64,000 bases of DNA from Flexivirga oryzae (GCF_014190805.1 NZ_JACHVQ010000001.1:558001-622000), one strand, 5' to 3'; shown: positions 50,678-59,601, numbered from the stretch's first letter. A program made the numbers and translations. The notes: a model not told the origin generated them from the letters alone.

Positions 50678-52234
50678 TCAGTGCTGACCGCCGCCCTGTT
50701 GACCGTCACCCTCGCCGGACTCGCCCTCCGGCTTCTGCTGCGGCACCCACGGGTTGTTCTGCGCCTGCTGGTCGTCGACCGCGGGCACGGCCGTGGTGGC
50801 CTGCTCGTGGATGTCACCCTGATCGCCCGGCTGCGCGCCGGTCGACGGGGGGAGCCCGGTGATCGCCTGCGTCGGCTCGTCGGAGCGGTCGCCGCTGCCG
50901 TAGGACGGCGGCTGAACCTGGTCGTCTCCGGTCGAGGGGCTGGGTGACCCGCCCTGGTAACCGGGCTGTTCGTATGCCGGGGTCGACGCCTGGCCGTAGG
51001 AAAGCCGGTTCACCTCATCGCTGGACACGGTCTGCGTCGGCGCCTCCGAGTTGTCGGCCGGTGCCGACGGGGAATCGCCGGACGGCGCGGCCTGGGCGTT
51101 GATGTCGTCCGTCGACACCGCCTGCGTCGGCGCGTCCGCGAAGTCCTGGGCGGACTGCTGCGGGGCCTGCTCCGGCGTGCCGGACGGTGCGGGCTGCGCG
51201 GGCTGCTGCCCGTACGGTGCCGGCTGACCGTAGCCACCCTGCGGCGGCTGCTGACCGTATGGCGAACCGCCCTGGCCCTGGCCGTAACCCTGCTGCTGGC
51301 TCTGCGGGTCGTAGCCCTGCTGACCCTGCGACTGCCCCTGCTGCTGGCCGTAACCACCCTGCTGCTGGCCGTAACCCTGCTGCCCGTAGCCCTGCGGGGC
51401 CTGCTGGCCGTAGCTCTGCTGCGGCGCCGTCGGCTGTCCGTAGGACGGCGTGTTCGGCGCCTGCTGCTGGCCGTAGCCCTGGCCGGCCTGCTGGCCGTAA
51501 CCCTGCTGCTGCCCGGCGTACCCCTGCTGCTGGCCGTACCCCTGGTTGTAGCCCTGCTGCTGGTCCTGGGGCTGGCCGTACGCCTGCTGCTGCGCGCCAT
51601 ACCCCTGCTGCTGGCCGTAGCCCTGGCCCTGCTGCCCGTAGCCCTGGTTGTACGCCTGCTGCTGGCCCTGCGCGCCGTATGCCGGCTGCTGGCCGTACCC
51701 CTGGCCCTGCTGCTGGCCGTACCCGGCCTGGCCGTAGGAGCCGTCGCCACCGGTCGTCGAGTCGCCGGCCCCGCCCCGCTTCTTGCCGAGCAGGAACAGC
51801 ACCGCGGCACCGATGATGCCGAGCACCATCAGGATCACGCCGAGGACGATGCCCGTGGTGTGGAAGCCACCACCGATCTTGTCGGCACGCTTCCCGGCAT
51901 ACAACGAACCGGAGTTGTCCTGGCACGTGACCGAGCCCTTGGACGCCGTGCTGCGCGCCACCTCGTAGTACTTCGTGCCGTCGACGGTCACCGAGAAGTC
52001 CTTGGTCGGACGTCCCATCGTGGTGCCGTCGACGCTGCAGGTGGTCGCGGTGCGATCGGCCGCGGTCTGGCTGTAGACCGAGAAGCCGCCGTCCATCGAC
52101 AACGTGCTGCCGTTGCTGAACTGGGTGAGCTTCACGCTCGAGCCGCTGAGCAGCCCGATGATCAGCAACACCAGCCCGATGACCGCGACGACCGCGGGCA
52201 CGGCAAGTAACTTCTTATTGCCCAAGGAGTTCAT
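50678..52234 (-). CDS. Membrane protein with long QGY-rich (prion-like) tail
   Basis: A 518-aa protein. Residues 9-31 and about 124-150 are membrane helices; between them an extracellular domain of about 90 residues has two cysteines (C66 and C104). After a KKRGG stop-transfer, residues about 165-345 are a low-complexity cytoplasmic tail of YGQQ/QGYGQQ repeats with dozens of Tyr and Gln. The last 170 residues are acidic, with three motifs of the type (D/E)xPTQ(A/T)(V/I): DAPTQAVST, EAPTQTVSS and DEPTQAITG. Such Thr-Gln sites fit Ser/Thr kinase phosphorylation and FHA binding. I start at ATG 52234; a TTG at 52243 is in frame. A rare TTA codon occurs at residue 9. Function unknown. Confidence 0.85.
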   Translation of the reverse strand: MNSLGNKKLLAVPAVVAVIGLVLLIIGLLSGSSVKLTQFSNGSTLSMDGGFSVYSQTAADRTATTCSVDGTTMGRPTKDFSVTVDGTKYYEVARSTASKGSVTCQDNSGSLYAGKRADKIGGGFHTTGIVLGVILMVLGIIGAAVLFLLGKKRGGAGDSTTGGDGSYGQAGYGQQQGQGYGQQPAYGAQGQQQAYNQGYGQQGQGYGQQQGYGAQQQAYGQPQDQQQGYNQGYGQQQGYAGQQQGYGQQAGQGYGQQQAPNTPSYGQPTAPQQSYGQQAPQGYGQQGYGQQQGGYGQQQGQSQGQQGYDPQSQQQGYGQGQGGSPYGQQPPQGGYGQPAPYGQQPAQPAPSGTPEQAPQQSAQDFADAPTQAVSTDDINAQAAPSGDSPSAPADNSEAPTQTVSSDEVNRLSYGQASTPAYEQPGYQGGSPSPSTGDDQVQPPSYGSGDRSDEPTQAITGLPPSTGAQPGDQGDIHEQATTAVPAVDDQQAQNNPWVPQQKPEGESGEGDGQQGGGQH

Positions 52235-52287
52235 ATGGCGCAACCTAACGCATTCGGATTTCAGTGTCGTGGACTCCGCGGCCCCCT

Positions 52288-52722
52288 TCAGTCCGCCACT
52301 TGAGCCCTGGTCTGCCGCTTGATCCTAGAGAGCATGGCGACCATTCCCCGCATGCGCAACGGGGAAACGGCCTCGGCGAGTCCGAATTTGAAGGGTATGT
52401 CGTCCGGAACGTCCAGCACGACCTGTGCCGGCTGCCCGTCCAGCCCGGTGTGCAGGATGCCCGCGAAACCGCGCGTCGTCGGCGCTTCCTTGGGCGCGTT
52501 GAAGAACAGGTGCACGTCCCCGTCGGTCACCTCGACCGCCAGGAACAGCGGTGTCTGGCACTCGTGCACCTGCTCCAACTGCTCGGGATGGTCGGCATAC
52601 CGCGCGGGCAGGTCGGGCAGTTCCTCGCTCAGCTCGAGCAGTAGCTGCAGGCGATCCTTCGGCCCGACCGAGCCGAAGTCGTCGATCAGCTCGGCCAGCG
52701 GCGCGGGGAGGTCGGCACTCAC
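52288..52722 (-). CDS. SufE family Fe-S assembly / sulfur acceptor protein
   Basis: A 144-aa SufE-like protein that accepts sulfur from a cysteine desulfurase. The active Cys is in VHECQTPLFLAVEV and the surrounding pattern LQLLLELSEELPDLP and FGLAEAVSPLRMRGMVAML is typical. It begins with GTG, which overlaps the stop of the upstream rhodanese gene (GTGA), so they are translationally coupled. The frame is open further upstream into the rhodanese gene, but the overlap and homology support GTG 52722. The coupled pair suggests a small sulfur-transfer unit; the desulfurase itself is not in the window. Confidence 0.9.
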   Translation of the reverse strand: MSADLPAPLAELIDDFGSVGPKDRLQLLLELSEELPDLPARYADHPEQLEQVHECQTPLFLAVEVTDGDVHLFFNAPKEAPTTRGFAGILHTGLDGQPAQVVLDVPDDIPFKFGLAEAVSPLRMRGMVAMLSRIKRQTRAQVAD

Positions 52723-53609
52723 GTGGTCGGGTCTCCCTGTTCGACCGGGACGCGCACCGCGTTGCCCCACTCCGTCCACGAACCGTCGTAGTTGCGCACC
52801 TTGCCGAAGCCCAGCAGGTGCGTCAGCACGAACCAGGTGTGCGAGGAGCGCTCGCCGATCCGGCAGTAGACGACGACGTCCTCGTCCGGTGCCAGCTGCT
52901 GCTCCGACTGGTAGAGCCCCTCCAGGTCCGCACGGCTCTTGAACCGGCCGTCCTCACGCGCAGCCTTCGCCCACGGCACCGACCGGGCGCCGGGGATGTG
53001 GCCGCCGCGCAGCGAACCCTCCTGCGGGTAGTCGGGCATGTGCAGCAGTTCGCCGCTGAACTCGCCGGGGGAGCGCACGTCGACCATCGCCTTGCCCAGG
53101 TGCGCCAGTACGTCGTCCTTGAACGCGCGGATCGGGGCGTCGTCGCGCTGGACGACCGGGTAGTCGGCCTCCTTCGCGGTCGGCACCTCGCGGGTCATCT
53201 CGCGGTCCTCGGCCATCCACGCGGACCGGCCGCCGTCGAGCAGCCGGACGTCCTCGTGCCCGAAGAGCGTCATCACCCACAGCGCGTAGGCGGCCCACCA
53301 GTTGGACTTGTCGCCGTAGATCACCACGGTGGTGTCGCGGCCGATACCCCGCTCGGACATGACCTTGGCGAACGCCTCTCCGTCGACGAAGTCACGGGTG
53401 ACCGGGTCGTTCAGGTCGGTGTGCCAATCGAGCTTGAAGCTGCCGGGGATGTGGCCCGTGTCGTAGAGCAGGACGTCCTCGTCGGACTCCAGGACCACCA
53501 GGCCGGGGTGGTCACCGGCGAGCTGTTCGGCGAGCCAGCCGGTGGTCACCAGGCGCTCGGGGTGTGCGTAGTCTGCGAGCTCCGCGCTCGAATCCTTGGG
53601 GTAAGCCAT
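52719..53609 (-). CDS. Thiosulfate sulfurtransferase (rhodanese, two-domain)
   Basis: A 296-aa tandem rhodanese like mycobacterial CysA/SseA. The N-terminal domain (residues about 18-145) is inactive, and the C-terminal domain (about 165-285) has the catalytic Cys in VVYCRIGERSSHTW. The DGGRSAWM and SLRGGHIPGARSVPWAKA stretches are family-typical. It transfers sulfane sulfur to a thiophilic acceptor. It is co-transcribed with the SufE-like gene, whose start overlaps its stop. The ATG at 53609 lies divergent to the EcsC-like gene, with 136 bp between. Confidence 0.93.
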   Translation of the reverse strand: MAYPKDSSAELADYAHPERLVTTGWLAEQLAGDHPGLVVLESDEDVLLYDTGHIPGSFKLDWHTDLNDPVTRDFVDGEAFAKVMSERGIGRDTTVVIYGDKSNWWAAYALWVMTLFGHEDVRLLDGGRSAWMAEDREMTREVPTAKEADYPVVQRDDAPIRAFKDDVLAHLGKAMVDVRSPGEFSGELLHMPDYPQEGSLRGGHIPGARSVPWAKAAREDGRFKSRADLEGLYQSEQQLAPDEDVVVYCRIGERSSHTWFVLTHLLGFGKVRNYDGSWTEWGNAVRVPVEQGDPTT

Positions 53610-53745
53610 AACGCAACGTTACGCCCTGGGAGTGGCGGGTCCGCACCCGTGTATGACGACCCGCGCGTGCCGCGCGCCGGCTTCGCCCGAGGGACCGGCT
53701 ACTGTCGTCACTTCCTCGGCTCCGACGGGCTGGCAGGATGGGGGA

Positions 53746-54453
53746 ATGGTGGGCAGGAAGAAGAGCAGCAAGAAGAAGGGCAAGCAGCCCGTTCCCCTCG
53801 ACAAGGGGCCGCTCGGGGGAACCGCGCTCAGCCTGTCGCAGCGGCTGATCTCGATCGGCATCGACGGCAAGGCGGGTTTCGACAGCGCCGAACACGTGGC
53901 CCGGGCCGCGCTCGAGGACCACCCCGCCGACCGCGAGCGGGCGATCGACAAGGTCGTCTCCCAGCACCGGCGGCTCGCGGCGAGCGCCGGGTTCGTCACC
54001 AGCCTCGGCGGATTCGTCACCATGGCGGTCGCGCTGCCGGTCAACCTCACCGGCTTCTACCTGATCAACACCCGGATGGTCGCCGCGATCGCGCACCTGC
54101 GCGGCTACGACCTCACCGATCCCGGCACGCGCACCGCCATACTCCTCACCCTGGTGGGCGGCGACGCCGACGACGTGCTCCGCAAGGCCGGCGTCGTGAG
54201 CACGGGGCGGCTGGCCAACCTCGCCAGCAGCCAGTTGCCGCCGCCCGCGGTCATGGTGGTCAACAAGGCGGTCGGGTTCCGGCTGATCGGCCAGCTCGGC
54301 GACAAACTGTTCACCAAGCTCGGCAAGGGCATCCCGGTGGCCGGCGGCGTCATGGGTGCCGGGCTGGACGCGTTCCTGCTGTCGCGCATCGCCAAGGGTG
54401 CCCGGAAGGAATTCCCGCCCACCGAGCGACTGCTGCGCGCCGGGGGACGTTGA
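53746..54453 (+). CDS. EcsC family membrane-associated protein
   Basis: A 235-aa protein with a Lys-rich N-terminus (MVGRKKSSKKKGKQ) and the EcsC-like block IDGKAGFDSAEHVARAALED, then RRLAASAGFVTSLGGFVT and MAVALPVNLTGFYLINTRMV. A hydrophobic, glycine-rich C-terminal segment (GIPVAGGVMGAGLDAFLL) suggests membrane association. EcsC proteins are of unknown function. The frame continues upstream without homology, so I start at ATG 53746. It is followed 1 bp later by a DUF1232 gene, so the pair is an operon. Confidence 0.75.
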   Translation: MVGRKKSSKKKGKQPVPLDKGPLGGTALSLSQRLISIGIDGKAGFDSAEHVARAALEDHPADRERAIDKVVSQHRRLAASAGFVTSLGGFVTMAVALPVNLTGFYLINTRMVAAIAHLRGYDLTDPGTRTAILLTLVGGDADDVLRKAGVVSTGRLANLASSQLPPPAVMVVNKAVGFRLIGQLGDKLFTKLGKGIPVAGGVMGAGLDAFLLSRIAKGARKEFPPTERLLRAGGR

Positions 54454-54454
54454 C

Positions 54455-54823
54455 ATGCCGCGCCTGCCGAGCGTGCGGTGGGCCGCGATGCGGCGCATCT
54501 CCGATGCGCTGCAGGAAGCGATCGAGCCGGGTGGGCCGACGATCACCACCCGGGTCGCGTGCCTGCCGCGGATGACCAAGGCGGTCGCGCGCGGCGAATA
54601 CACCGGCGTCAGCGCGGGGCACCTTGCGTTGCTGGCGGCGGCCGCCGCGTATGTCGTCTCGCCGATCGACCTTTTGCCCGAGGCCCTGGTCGGGGTGGTG
54701 GGGCTGGCCGACGACGCCGTGGTGCTGGCCTGGCTGGCGAGCACGCTCACCCGCGACACCGACCGTTTCCTGGAATGGGAGCAGCGGCGCGGCGACACGA
54801 TCAAGGGCGAGCGGCTGTCCTGA
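54455..54823 (+). CDS. DUF1232 membrane protein
   Basis: A 122-aa protein with the DUF1232 block YVVSPIDLLPEALVGVVGLADDAVV, in which PIDLLPE is the signature, preceded by a hydrophobic segment (LALLAAAAAYV). Members are short membrane proteins of unknown role. It starts with the ATG at 54455, next to the stop of the EcsC-like gene. It is likely co-translated with that gene. Confidence 0.85.
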   Translation: MPRLPSVRWAAMRRISDALQEAIEPGGPTITTRVACLPRMTKAVARGEYTGVSAGHLALLAAAAAYVVSPIDLLPEALVGVVGLADDAVVLAWLASTLTRDTDRFLEWEQRRGDTIKGERLS

Positions 54824-54922
54824 CCGCGGCCGTCCACATCCCCCTGCCGGGGTGAGTCGCCCTCCCCAGGCGGTATGACGGGCGCTGTCCGGCCACCCGG
54901 CCGCCGTCGCACGCTGCGGTGC

Positions 54923-55954
54923 ATGACCTCCAGCGTGCACGGCATCGGCGAGATCGTCGCCTACCTGCCCTACAACCTCGGCTTCGTCCCCCGGCACTGT
55001 CTTGTCGTGATCGGCATCCGCGCCGGGCACATCTGCCTCACCGCCCGGTGCGACCGGCCCACCAGCGCCGAGGTCCCCGACGTGGTCGCGCACGTCGTGA
55101 CCACGTTCGCGCGCAGCGACCCGGACGAGGTCCTGGTGGTCTGTTACGACGGGCTCGGTGCCGCGGACCGGCTCTTCGTGCTGGAGCTGGGCGACTCGCT
55201 GCGCGCGATCTCGGCAGACATCTCGCACGTCCTGCTCGTCCAGAACGGGGTGGCGCGGTGGCGTGCCGAGCAGTGTTCCTGTGACATCTGTCCGCGGGAG
55301 TGGGCGCCGGTGCCGCCCGCGATCGACGTCGCGCCGGTGGCCGAGCGGGTCGCGCGTGGTGTGGTCCCGGCCGAGCACCGCGCCGACCTGGTTCGACGGC
55401 TCGAGGTCCGGCACCCGCTCGTCGCCCGCGCCGTCGAGGCACGGATCACCGCCGGGGAGCCGTTGCCGATCGACACCGCGCAGGCGCTGCCCCGGGTCAT
55501 GCTCGACGGCCTGACCCCGGTCCACGCGGTGCCGGTCGACACGCTCGCGGCCGCGACCGTCGCCGTCGGCTCGATCACGATCCGCGACCAGGTGCTGTCC
55601 TGGCTGATGCCCGACTTCCTGCCCGGGGAGCTGATCGACGTGGACGCGCCGATCGATCCGCACCACCTGGGCCTGCCACCCATGTGGTTGCGGGAGGTCG
55701 ACTCGTTCGACGATCCGGTGGCGACCCTCGGTCAACGACTGGAGGACTGGGTGGCATGCATCCCACCGCCCCGCAGTGTGCCGGTGCTGATGCTGCTCGC
55801 CGGCATCCGCTGGACCAGCGGCAACGGCGCGCTGGCCTCGATCGCGGTCGCACGGGCGCTCGAGATCGACCGGCACTGCCGTCTCGCGCTGCTTTTCGCG
55901 CAGGCGCTGAACGCCGGGCTGCGTCCGGGCGACGGTGAACAGCGACCGGCCTGA
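54923..55954 (+). CDS. DUF4192 domain-containing protein
   Basis: A 343-aa soluble protein of the actinobacterial DUF4192 family, function unknown. The N-terminus shows the usual pattern VHGIGEIVAYLPYNLGFVP then RHCLVVIGI, the middle has VLVVCYDGLGAAD, and the C-terminus has PVLMLLAGIRWTSGNGALAS then IAVARALEIDRHCRLALLFA. A Cys cluster CSCDICP (QCSCDICPREWAP) may bind metal. I start at ATG 54923, where the family pattern begins; the frame is open to 54875. Nothing links it to the metX riboswitch region that follows. Confidence 0.85.
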   Translation: MTSSVHGIGEIVAYLPYNLGFVPRHCLVVIGIRAGHICLTARCDRPTSAEVPDVVAHVVTTFARSDPDEVLVVCYDGLGAADRLFVLELGDSLRAISADISHVLLVQNGVARWRAEQCSCDICPREWAPVPPAIDVAPVAERVARGVVPAEHRADLVRRLEVRHPLVARAVEARITAGEPLPIDTAQALPRVMLDGLTPVHAVPVDTLAAATVAVGSITIRDQVLSWLMPDFLPGELIDVDAPIDPHHLGLPPMWLREVDSFDDPVATLGQRLEDWVACIPPPRSVPVLMLLAGIRWTSGNGALASIAVARALEIDRHCRLALLFAQALNAGLRPGDGEQRPA

Positions 55955-56049
55955 CACCACCGGGGCGCGGACCGGCGAACGCTGCCCGCCCCGTGAGACG
56001 CACCCGGCGACCACTTCGACGTGGTCCCGCGATTTTGCTACCGTCATAC

Positions 56050-56185
56050 CCGTCATGAGTCCCAGCGTCCGCTGATTTCGGCGGACACAGCCCCGGCTGG
56101 CTGGGCGGCAACCCTCCACCGCGGTGGGGTGCCCCGGGTGAGGACAAGGTCGACCGCACCATGCGGTTCGGCAAGCGCGGGGCCA
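56050..56185 (+). promoter_or_regulatory. SAM-IV riboswitch upstream of metX
   Basis: The sequence GTCATGAGTCCCAGCG near 56052 is followed by AGCCCCGGCTGGCTG, then GCGGCAACCCTCC, CCGCGGTGGGGTGCCCCGGG and TGAGGACAAGG. This is the order and wording of the SAM-IV aptamer that actinomycetes carry before methionine genes. After it, GGGGCC and GGCCCC (about 56179-56194) can form a hairpin close to the metX ribosome binding site. Excess S-adenosylmethionine would shut off metX. The boundaries are approximate. Confidence 0.88.
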
Positions 56186-56215
56186 CCTGGCCCCTTGGGG
56201 CTCGAGGAGTGGCAG

Positions 56216-57373
56216 GTGACCGTCATACACCCGGCGACGCGATGGTGTGCACCGCCGCACGACGCGAATCCCGACGCGCGCGCGATCCGGTTGACCGACG
56301 TCGTCCTGGAGAGCGGCAAGGTCCTGCCCGAGGTCGTCGTCACGTTCCAGACCTGGGGACGTCTCGCACCCGGAGCCGACAACGCGGTCCTCGTCGAGCA
56401 CGCGCTCACCGGCGACTCCCACGTCGAGGGCGAGGCGGGTCCCGGCCAGCCGACGCCCGGCTGGTGGCCCGGGCTGATCGGTCCCGGCCGGCCGCTGGAC
56501 ACCGACGAGTTGTTCGTCGTCGCGATGAACGTGCTCGGCGGCTGCCGCGGCACCACCGGACCCGGTTCGATCGCCCCCGACGGGAAGCCGTGGGGTTCGC
56601 GTTTCCCGCGAACCACGATCCGTGACCAGGTGACGGTCGAGGCGGCCGTCGCGAACGAGCTGGGCATCGACGCCTGGTTCCTGGTGCTCGGCGGGTCCAT
56701 GGGCGGTATGCGCGCCGTCGAATGGGCCGCCGGCCACCCGGACCGGACCCGGTCGGCGCTCATCCTGGCCAGCGCCGCCCACGCGACCGCCGACCAGATC
56801 GCCTGGGGCCAGGCACAGAACCTCGCCATCACGTCCGACCCGGACTTCGTCGGCGGCGACTACTACGGCACCGGCCGGTTCCCGGCCGCCGGCCTGGGGA
56901 TCGCCCGCCGCATCGCGCACACGACCTACCGCAGCGCCGACGAGCTCAACGACCGCTTCGGCACGCGTGCCCAGGTCGGCGAGGACCCGTTGTGTGACGG
57001 CCGGTTCGCGGTCGAGAGCTATCTGGACCACCAGGCGGGGAAACTCGTCGGGCGCTTCGACGCGGGTGCCTACGTGCAGCTCACCGCCGCCATGGCCACC
57101 CATGACGTGACCCGTGGGCGGGGGAGCCTGGTGGAGGTTCTCGGCTCCTACCAGGGGCTGCTGCGGGTCGCGGCCGTCGACACCGACCGGCTCTTCCCGG
57201 CGGCGCTGTCCGAGGAGATGGTTGCGGCATACGGACGAGGGCACGTCCGGATGATGCGCTCGGGTCACGGACACGACGGTTTCCTCATCGAGACCGAGCA
57301 GGTGGGTGCCATCGTGACCGAGACGGTGGCGGACGCCCGTGGACACCGATGGCCGGTGCGCGCAGCCGGCTGA
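56216..57373 (+). CDS. metX: Homoserine O-acetyltransferase
   Basis: First committed step of methionine synthesis: acetyl-CoA plus homoserine to O-acetylhomoserine. The protein is 385 aa, an alpha/beta-hydrolase fold. The nucleophile is S161 in LGGSMGGMRAVEW; the catalytic Asp and His are near the C-terminus (RLFPAALSEEM and SGHGHDGFLIE). NVLGGCRGTTGPGSIAPDGK is the family signature. I use the GTG at 56216 because GAGGAG lies 6 nt before it and homology begins there; the frame continues upstream through the riboswitch. Controlled by the SAM-IV riboswitch. Its product is used by metY, about 14 kb upstream in the window. Confidence 0.95.
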   Translation: MTVIHPATRWCAPPHDANPDARAIRLTDVVLESGKVLPEVVVTFQTWGRLAPGADNAVLVEHALTGDSHVEGEAGPGQPTPGWWPGLIGPGRPLDTDELFVVAMNVLGGCRGTTGPGSIAPDGKPWGSRFPRTTIRDQVTVEAAVANELGIDAWFLVLGGSMGGMRAVEWAAGHPDRTRSALILASAAHATADQIAWGQAQNLAITSDPDFVGGDYYGTGRFPAAGLGIARRIAHTTYRSADELNDRFGTRAQVGEDPLCDGRFAVESYLDHQAGKLVGRFDAGAYVQLTAAMATHDVTRGRGSLVEVLGSYQGLLRVAAVDTDRLFPAALSEEMVAAYGRGHVRMMRSGHGHDGFLIETEQVGAIVTETVADARGHRWPVRAAG

Positions 57374-57475
57374 CGTGACCCAGGTCACCGAACGGCGTGC
57401 CCCTGCGTGGCGGCCGTCCGGTAGCGTCGGCGTTACCCCTCGGATCGGGGGTGTGCCGGAAGAGGTGATCGCACA

Positions 57476-57856
57476 GTGGCTGTCGTCGTGGGATACGTGC
57501 CGACCAAGGAGGGCGCGGCGGCGCTGCGGCGCGCGGCATCCGAAGCAGTGGTGCGCGGGACCCCGCTGGTCGTCCTGGACTCGGCCCGTTCCGACGGGGA
57601 GGACCAGGCCCCGGACGCACACGCACAACTGGAGGCGCTCGCCGAGCAGGACGTCAGTTACGAGGTCCGCACGGTCGCGCCCGGGCAGGACGCGACCGAC
57701 GAACTGCTGCGGATCGCCGAGGACGAGTCCGCGGATCTGCTGGTGATCGGGCTGCGGCGCCGGTCACCGGTCGGCAAGCTGATCCTGGGGGCGAACGCGC
57801 AGCGGATCCTGCTCGACGCGGCGTGTCCGGTGCTTGCGGTCAAGCCTTCTGAATAG
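57476..57856 (+). CDS. Universal stress protein (UspA family)
   Basis: A 126-aa single-domain Usp. The C-terminal ATP-binding signature is present: GLRRRSPVGKLILGANAQRI, close to the G-2x-G-9x-G pattern with S/T altered. The N-terminus reads VVVGYVPTKEGAAALRRA. It may bind ATP, but function is unspecified. The start is GTG with AGAGGTGA upstream. The 102 bp before it include a palindrome GTGACCCAGGTCAC (57375-57388) of unknown purpose. Confidence 0.9.
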   Translation: MAVVVGYVPTKEGAAALRRAASEAVVRGTPLVVLDSARSDGEDQAPDAHAQLEALAEQDVSYEVRTVAPGQDATDELLRIAEDESADLLVIGLRRRSPVGKLILGANAQRILLDAACPVLAVKPSE

Positions 57857-57943
57857 GCCTCAGCGAGGCGGATCTGCCTGCGGCCCAGCAGTTTTCGGGT
57901 GCGTGCACACGCCACGCCGAGGGGCGGCGACGGGGCGATGGAA

Positions 57944-57971
57944 TGTTCTGTGCCCAGACTCGTTTTATAAT
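57944..57971 (+). promoter_or_regulatory. Promoter of the principal sigma factor gene
   Basis: TGTTCT (57944-57949) and a perfect TATAAT (57966-57971) are 16 bp apart in the 257-bp gap before rpoD. The rest of the gap is a GC-rich leader of about 135 nt without a gene. The -35 match is partial. Confidence 0.6.
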
Positions 57972-58113
57972 GGTGAGGAAGTGCTCGCGGCCGGGTCGGA
58001 CCAGCCCGGTTTCGCGATCGCGTCGCAACCCCAACCTCGGTCGGCCGTCCTCCTCGGACGGCAGCGTAGTGATGTCCGTATACCTGCGGGCCGAAAGTCT
58101 TGGAAGGTAGTTG

Positions 58114-59601
58114 GTGGACCCAGTGTCGAAAACCCCCGGAGCCCCGGCCCTGCCGGCGGAATTCGCGCATCCCGCGCTGCAACAGTTGATGGCCGCCGGC
58201 CTTGCGAACGGCTCGATCGACAGCACGCAGCTGAAGGATGCACTGGAGGTCAGTGAGATCGCTCCGCAGCGGATGAAGACCGTGCTGCGGGCGCTGGACG
58301 AGCAGGGCATCGCGGTGACTCTGGACACCGAGCACGCGGCGCGCGCGGTCGCGACCACGACGACACGACGCGGCACCAGCCAGAAGGCGGCAGCCAAGAG
58401 CACCGCGAAGAAGCCGGCGGACGACACGAGCGACGAGAAGCCGGCTGCCAAGAAGGCCGCGGCCAAGAAGGCTCCCGGCGCCTCCGCCGAGGACGAGGCC
58501 GCTGCCGAGAAACCGGCCGCCAAGAAGGCGGCGGCGAAGAAGACCACCGCCAAGAAGACCGCCGCCGGCCGCAAGAAGGCCGATGACGACGAGGCCGACG
58601 CCAAGAGCGACGAGGAGAACGAGTCCGACGCTTTCGTCATCCGTCAGGACGACGAGGACGACGCACCCGCACAGCAGGTCGTGACCGCCGGTGCGACCGC
58701 CGACCCGGTCAAGGACTACCTCAAGCAGATCGGCAAGGTCGCCCTGCTCAACGCCGAGCAGGAGGTCGAGCTCGCCAAGCGCATCGAGGCCGGTCTGTTC
58801 GCCGAGGAGAAGCTCAACTCGGGCGAGAAGATCGAGATGAAGCTCAAGCGCGAGCTGTGGTGGATCGCGCAGGACGGCAAGAAGGCCAAGAACCACCTGC
58901 TCGAGGCCAACCTGCGACTGGTCGTCTCGCTCGCCAAGCGCTACACGGGCCGCGGCATGCTCTTCCTGGACCTGATCCAGGAGGGCAACCTCGGTCTGAT
59001 CCGTGCGGTCGAGAAGTTCGACTACACCAAGGGCTACAAGTTCTCCACCTACGCGACGTGGTGGATCCGGCAGGCGATCACCCGCGCGATGGCCGACCAG
59101 GCGCGCACCATCCGTATCCCGGTGCACATGGTCGAGGTCATCAACAAGCTGGCCCGTGTCCAGCGGCAGATGCTGCAGGACCTCGGTCGCGAACCCACTC
59201 CGGAGGAGCTCGCCAAGGAGCTCGACATGACCCCGGAGAAGGTCGTCGAGGTGCAGAAGTACGGCCGCGAGCCGATCTCGCTGCACACCCCGCTCGGCGA
59301 GGACGGCGACAGCGAGTTCGGTGACCTCATCGAGGACTCCGAGGCCGTCGTGCCGGCCGACGCGGTCAGCTTCACCCTGCTGCAGGAGCAACTGCACTCG
59401 GTGCTCGACACCCTGTCCGAGCGCGAGGCCGGCGTCGTGTCGATGCGCTTCGGGCTCACCGACGGTCAGCCGAAGACGCTGGACGAGATCGGCAAGGTCT
59501 ACGGCGTCACCCGCGAGCGGATCCGCCAGATCGAGTCCAAGACCATGAGCAAGCTGCGCCACCCGTCGCGCTCGCAGGTTCTGCGCGACTACCTGGACTG
59601 A
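58114..59601 (+). CDS. rpoD: RNA polymerase principal sigma factor (SigA/HrdB type)
   Basis: Housekeeping sigma-70, about 495 aa. The N-terminus has a region 1.1-like fold (about residues 1-75), then a 90-residue Lys/Ala/Asp-rich linker (KKAAAKKAPG, KKTTAKKTAAGRKK), as in actinobacterial HrdB. Region 1.2 is DPVKDYLKQIGKVALLNAEQ; region 2 includes LRLVVSLAKRYTGRGMLFLD and GYKFSTYATWWIRQAITRAM; region 4.2 ends TRERIRQIESKTMSKLRHPS. GTG 58114 has GGAAGG at 6 nt; TTG 58111 and GTG 58123 are alternatives. This protein supplies the -10/-35 recognition used elsewhere in the window. Confidence 0.96.
   Translation: MDPVSKTPGAPALPAEFAHPALQQLMAAGLANGSIDSTQLKDALEVSEIAPQRMKTVLRALDEQGIAVTLDTEHAARAVATTTTRRGTSQKAAAKSTAKKPADDTSDEKPAAKKAAAKKAPGASAEDEAAAEKPAAKKAAAKKTTAKKTAAGRKKADDDEADAKSDEENESDAFVIRQDDEDDAPAQQVVTAGATADPVKDYLKQIGKVALLNAEQEVELAKRIEAGLFAEEKLNSGEKIEMKLKRELWWIAQDGKKAKNHLLEANLRLVVSLAKRYTGRGMLFLDLIQEGNLGLIRAVEKFDYTKGYKFSTYATWWIRQAITRAMADQARTIRIPVHMVEVINKLARVQRQMLQDLGREPTPEELAKELDMTPEKVVEVQKYGREPISLHTPLGEDGDSEFGDLIEDSEAVVPADAVSFTLLQEQLHSVLDTLSEREAGVVSMRFGLTDGQPKTLDEIGKVYGVTRERIRQIESKTMSKLRHPSRSQVLRDYLD

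Noticed and set aside
54350..57628. 1092-codon minus-strand open frame
   Set aside because: It is the antisense shadow of the DUF1232, DUF4192, metX and usp genes; the peptide is unpatterned Arg/Pro/His-rich.
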